Assembly: GCA_017419065.1 (NCBI GenBank)
Contig: JAFOMB010000139.1
Location: forward strand, 1 to 6,680
DNA from: Erysipelotrichaceae bacterium
GTDB lineage: Bacteria > Bacillota_I > Bacilli_A > Erysipelotrichales > Erysipelotrichaceae
DNA length: 6,680 bases
Reading direction: 5' to 3'
A model generated the notes under the pieces. The model was given only the letters and a program-made list of their open reading frames with translations, ran no database searches and was not told the origin of the DNA. The position numbers and the translations under genes are program-made. This document shows positions 5,427-6,680 of the stretch, in pieces (within the stretch, counting starts at the first letter, position 1; each line of letters begins with the position of its first letter).

Positions 5427-6392
5427 TTACTTGGCGAGCAGTTCTGCGGCGAAGAAATCGATAGAAGCGTTGTTGACGGTAGAGATAACGACAGGGTCAG
5501 ATCCGTAGAAGCTGTAGGAATGTCCTTCCTTGGATACTGTGACAACTGTAGAACCGAAGGCATCCGCGACTCTCTGAGAGACTTCCGGATAGACGACGTT
5601 ATCATCAGTTGCGTAGATGCACAGAGAATTGCCTGTGTACTTCGCTGCAGCCTTGGAAGCCAGTTCATCCGCGTCCATGTATTTCTCGATGTCTTCAAAG
5701 AAGAGCTTGGAGAGGAGCTGTTCGCCGAACATGGACATGAAGGATGCCATGTGGTCATCCGTAACTTCTGCCTTCATAGCTTCCCAGTTTTCAGCACCGC
5801 CGAAGAACTTCTCGAGGTCTTCTGTGCTTTCAGCCGGAGCGACGAATTCGATCGTATCGAACTGGTACATATCTTCATTTAAGAGTTCGAGGATGATACG
5901 TCCGCCCATGGAGTAGCCGAAGCCGCCGACCTTGGAGATCTTGTAGTTGGCCTTCATGAAGTCAGCGACATCGACGACGTCGTTCTTCATGTTGGAAAGA
6001 GCGTTGAGTTCGATGCCTTCTTTGCTGGCTCCGCAACCGGAGAAGTCCAGAGTGACAGCGATCAGACCCTTTTCAGCCAGACCATTGGAGATGGCATCAT
6101 AGCCGCCCCATTCGTTGTGGTTGCCATGGTGTCCGTGGATCATAACGACCAGCGGATAAGTCTTGGTTTCATCAAAATCCGCCGGGAGAGTGATATATGT
6201 CGGGATCTTGACACCGTCACGGTGTGTCGAATCAACAGTTGTCTCGATCACTTTGACAGAAGGGACTTCGACAGGCTGTTCCGGTTCGACAGTTTCCGGC
6301 TCGCTCGGTTTTTCTTCTTCCTTCTTTTGGCCGCAGCCGCTTAAGCTGAGGATGAGAAGGAGGCACATCAGCAGTGTTAAAAGTTTTTTCAT
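5427..6392 (-). CDS. Lipoprotein with alpha/beta-hydrolase (esterase-like) domain
   Basis: 321 residues. The N-terminus has a KK charge, a Leu-rich core and the lipobox L17-S18-G19-C20, so it should be lipidated at C20 and held on the outer face of the membrane. An acidic, Pro-rich linker (about 22-47) leads to an alpha/beta-hydrolase domain. MIHGHHGN (84-91) is the oxyanion-hole HG region. GFGYSMGG (157-164) is the nucleophile elbow with S161. D263 or D264 in ATDDNVVYPE and H291 in EGHSY complete a plausible triad. The layout resembles BAAT/dienelactone-hydrolase or feruloyl-esterase-like proteins; esters or short acyl chains are likely substrates but the natural one is unknown. The start is supported by AGGAGG at 6408-6403, ten bases before the ATG, and by a perfect -10 further upstream. 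A single gene, convergent with the coiled-coil gene. Confidence 0.9.
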   Translation of the reverse strand: MKKLLTLLMCLLLILSLSGCGQKKEEEKPSEPETVEPEQPVEVPSVKVIETTVDSTHRDGVKIPTYITLPADFDETKTYPLVVMIHGHHGNHNEWGGYDAISNGLAEKGLIAVTLDFSGCGASKEGIELNALSNMKNDVVDVADFMKANYKISKVGGFGYSMGGRIILELLNEDMYQFDTIEFVAPAESTEDLEKFFGGAENWEAMKAEVTDDHMASFMSMFGEQLLSKLFFEDIEKYMDADELASKAAAKYTGNSLCIYATDDNVVYPEVSQRVADAFGSTVVTVSKEGHSYSFYGSDPVVISTVNNASIDFFAAELLAK

Positions 6393-6416
6393 TTTAGCTT
6401 TTCCTCCTATGTACCT

Positions 6417-6422
6417 ATTATA
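6417..6422 (-). promoter_or_regulatory. -10 box of the lipoprotein gene
   Basis: On the minus strand a perfect TATAAT (6422-6417) lies about nine bases before AGGAGG. The expected start is near 6410, giving a leader of about 18 bases. The positions 17 bases upstream read CGGGGA, a poor -35, so an activator or an unusual spacing may be involved. Confidence 0.55.
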
Positions 6423-6490
6423 GTCCTATTTCACCGGTATCCCCGGGGCATTTGTAAAAGATCCCGTTCCGGTATCTGTAGTACTCTCTG

Positions 6491-6524
6491 CACTGGGCAC
6501 TGCTCGCCGGTCACTGATCCACTG
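6491..6524. repeat. Four direct copies of CACTG
   Basis: CACTG occurs at 6491, 6498, 6512 and 6520, all in the same direction, with start-to-start spacings of 7, 14 and 8 bases. Spacings near multiples of seven do not match a helical turn, so a simple operator array is not strongly indicated. Confidence 0.5.
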
Positions 6525-6585
6525 AAAAAGGCATCCACCTAAACCGTACCCCTTGTCAAGGACAGGGAAATAAAAAGGTGCTTGT

Positions 6586-6625
6586 AAGGTGAAACTCAGA
6601 ACCGAGGAGTTTCACCTTTTCTTTG
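6586..6625 (+). terminator. Strong hairpin, terminator-like on the plus strand
   Basis: AAGGTGAAACTC (6586-6597), a nine-base loop and GAGTTTCACCTT (6607-6618) form a perfect 12-pair stem, followed on the plus strand by TTCTTTG. On the minus strand no T-run follows at once. It lies nine bases beyond the stop of the minus-strand gene at 6628, so it may serve that gene as well. AAAAGGTG at 6573-6580 could pair instead with CACCTTTT at 6613-6620. Confidence 0.6.
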
Positions 6626-6627
6626 TG

Positions 6628-6680
6628 TCACGCATAGATGACTTCCGGTAAATAGGAGACGATCGGGTATTTCGGAGGAT
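6628..6680 (-). CDS. C-terminal end of an unidentified protein (cut by window edge)
   Basis: On the minus strand an open frame enters from the window edge and ends in TGA at 6630-6628, reading PPKYPIVSYLPEVIYA. Seventeen codons without a stop are weak evidence. The hairpin nine bases downstream and the protein-like composition, with hydrophobic residues alternating with Pro and Tyr, support a genuine gene end. No family can be assigned from 16 residues. Confidence 0.45.
   Translation of the reverse strand, partial: PPKYPIVSYLPEVIYA

Larger units (their letters stand above)
6423..6627. other. Intergenic block with hairpins and short repeats
   Basis: About 205 bases between the lipoprotein promoter and the end of the next minus-strand gene, with no gene I can recognise. 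It contains CCGGTATC twice (6434-6441 and 6469-6476), four copies of CACTG (6491-6524), a CCTTGTC-AAG-GACAGGG hairpin with one G-T pair (6552-6568) and a 12-pair hairpin at 6586-6618. A frame of about 60 codons is open on the minus strand from 6615 to 6423 and ends in TAG, and shorter frames are open on both strands, but none has a ribosome binding site at a start codon. The G-T pair suits a plus-strand RNA better than a minus-strand one. It could be a small RNA, a regulatory region or a dispersed repeat. Confidence 0.5.

Noticed and set aside
6441..6448. Palindrome CCCCGGGG upstream of the lipoprotein promoter
   Set aside because: Short and single; it could be a binding site, but nothing else supports that.
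6524..6545. GGTGGATGCCTT on the minus strand, as near the 5' end of 23S rRNA
   Set aside because: The match is only about 12 bases and the sequence on both sides does not follow the rRNA, so it is taken as chance.

Overview
This looks like chromosomal DNA from a member of the Bacillota (Firmicutes), possibly an Erysipelotrichia- or Clostridia-like gut bacterium. The reasons are strong AGGAGG-type ribosome binding sites, sigma-A-like promoters with very short leaders, A/T-flanked hairpin terminators, a lipoprotein signal with an LSGC lipobox, and frequent AGA/AGG arginine codons. By eye the base composition is near balanced. No search could be run, so the genus stays open. I see no phage, transposase, CRISPR array, tRNA or rRNA.

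Layout, left to right. (1) Positions 1-39 hold the first 13 codons of a gene on the minus strand. It diverges from a plus-strand pair: a ulaD-type 3-keto-L-gulonate-6-phosphate decarboxylase (190-852) and a Cof-type HAD phosphatase (845-1681). These two overlap by 8 bases, and each divergent unit has a recognisable promoter in 60-165. (2) Two back-to-back terminators (1686-1738) separate that operon from a convergent minus-strand operon. In transcription order this is an RluA-family pseudouridine synthase (4105-3206), a second Cof-type HAD phosphatase (3209-2391, start/stop overlap ATGA) and a Fic-fold protein whose catalytic motif is eroded (2336-1737). (3) Divergent from the pseudouridine synthase is a single-gene cyclophilin unit (4157-4639) with its own terminator. 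It is followed at once by a promoter and a coiled-coil protein of unknown function (4745-5350). (4) A symmetric terminator (5376-5406) separates that from a convergent lipoprotein with an alpha/beta-hydrolase domain (6392-5427). (5) The last 260 bases hold a roughly 205-base intergenic block with short repeats and a strong hairpin, then the C-terminal end of another minus-strand gene.

Most genes are metabolic or housekeeping. UlaD would turn 3-keto-L-gulonate-6-phosphate into L-xylulose-5-phosphate, but no ascorbate PTS, lactonase or epimerase is visible here, so its pathway partner within the window is only the coupled HAD phosphatase. The points most worth a second look are the Fic-fold protein that has lost the catalytic His, the GN of its phosphate loop and the inhibitory Glu; the intergenic block at 6423-6627, whose hairpin is followed by a T-run on a strand that carries no gene; and a -10 box placed so that the pseudouridine synthase mRNA would be leaderless. 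I found no convincing evidence of a wholly new multi-gene system.
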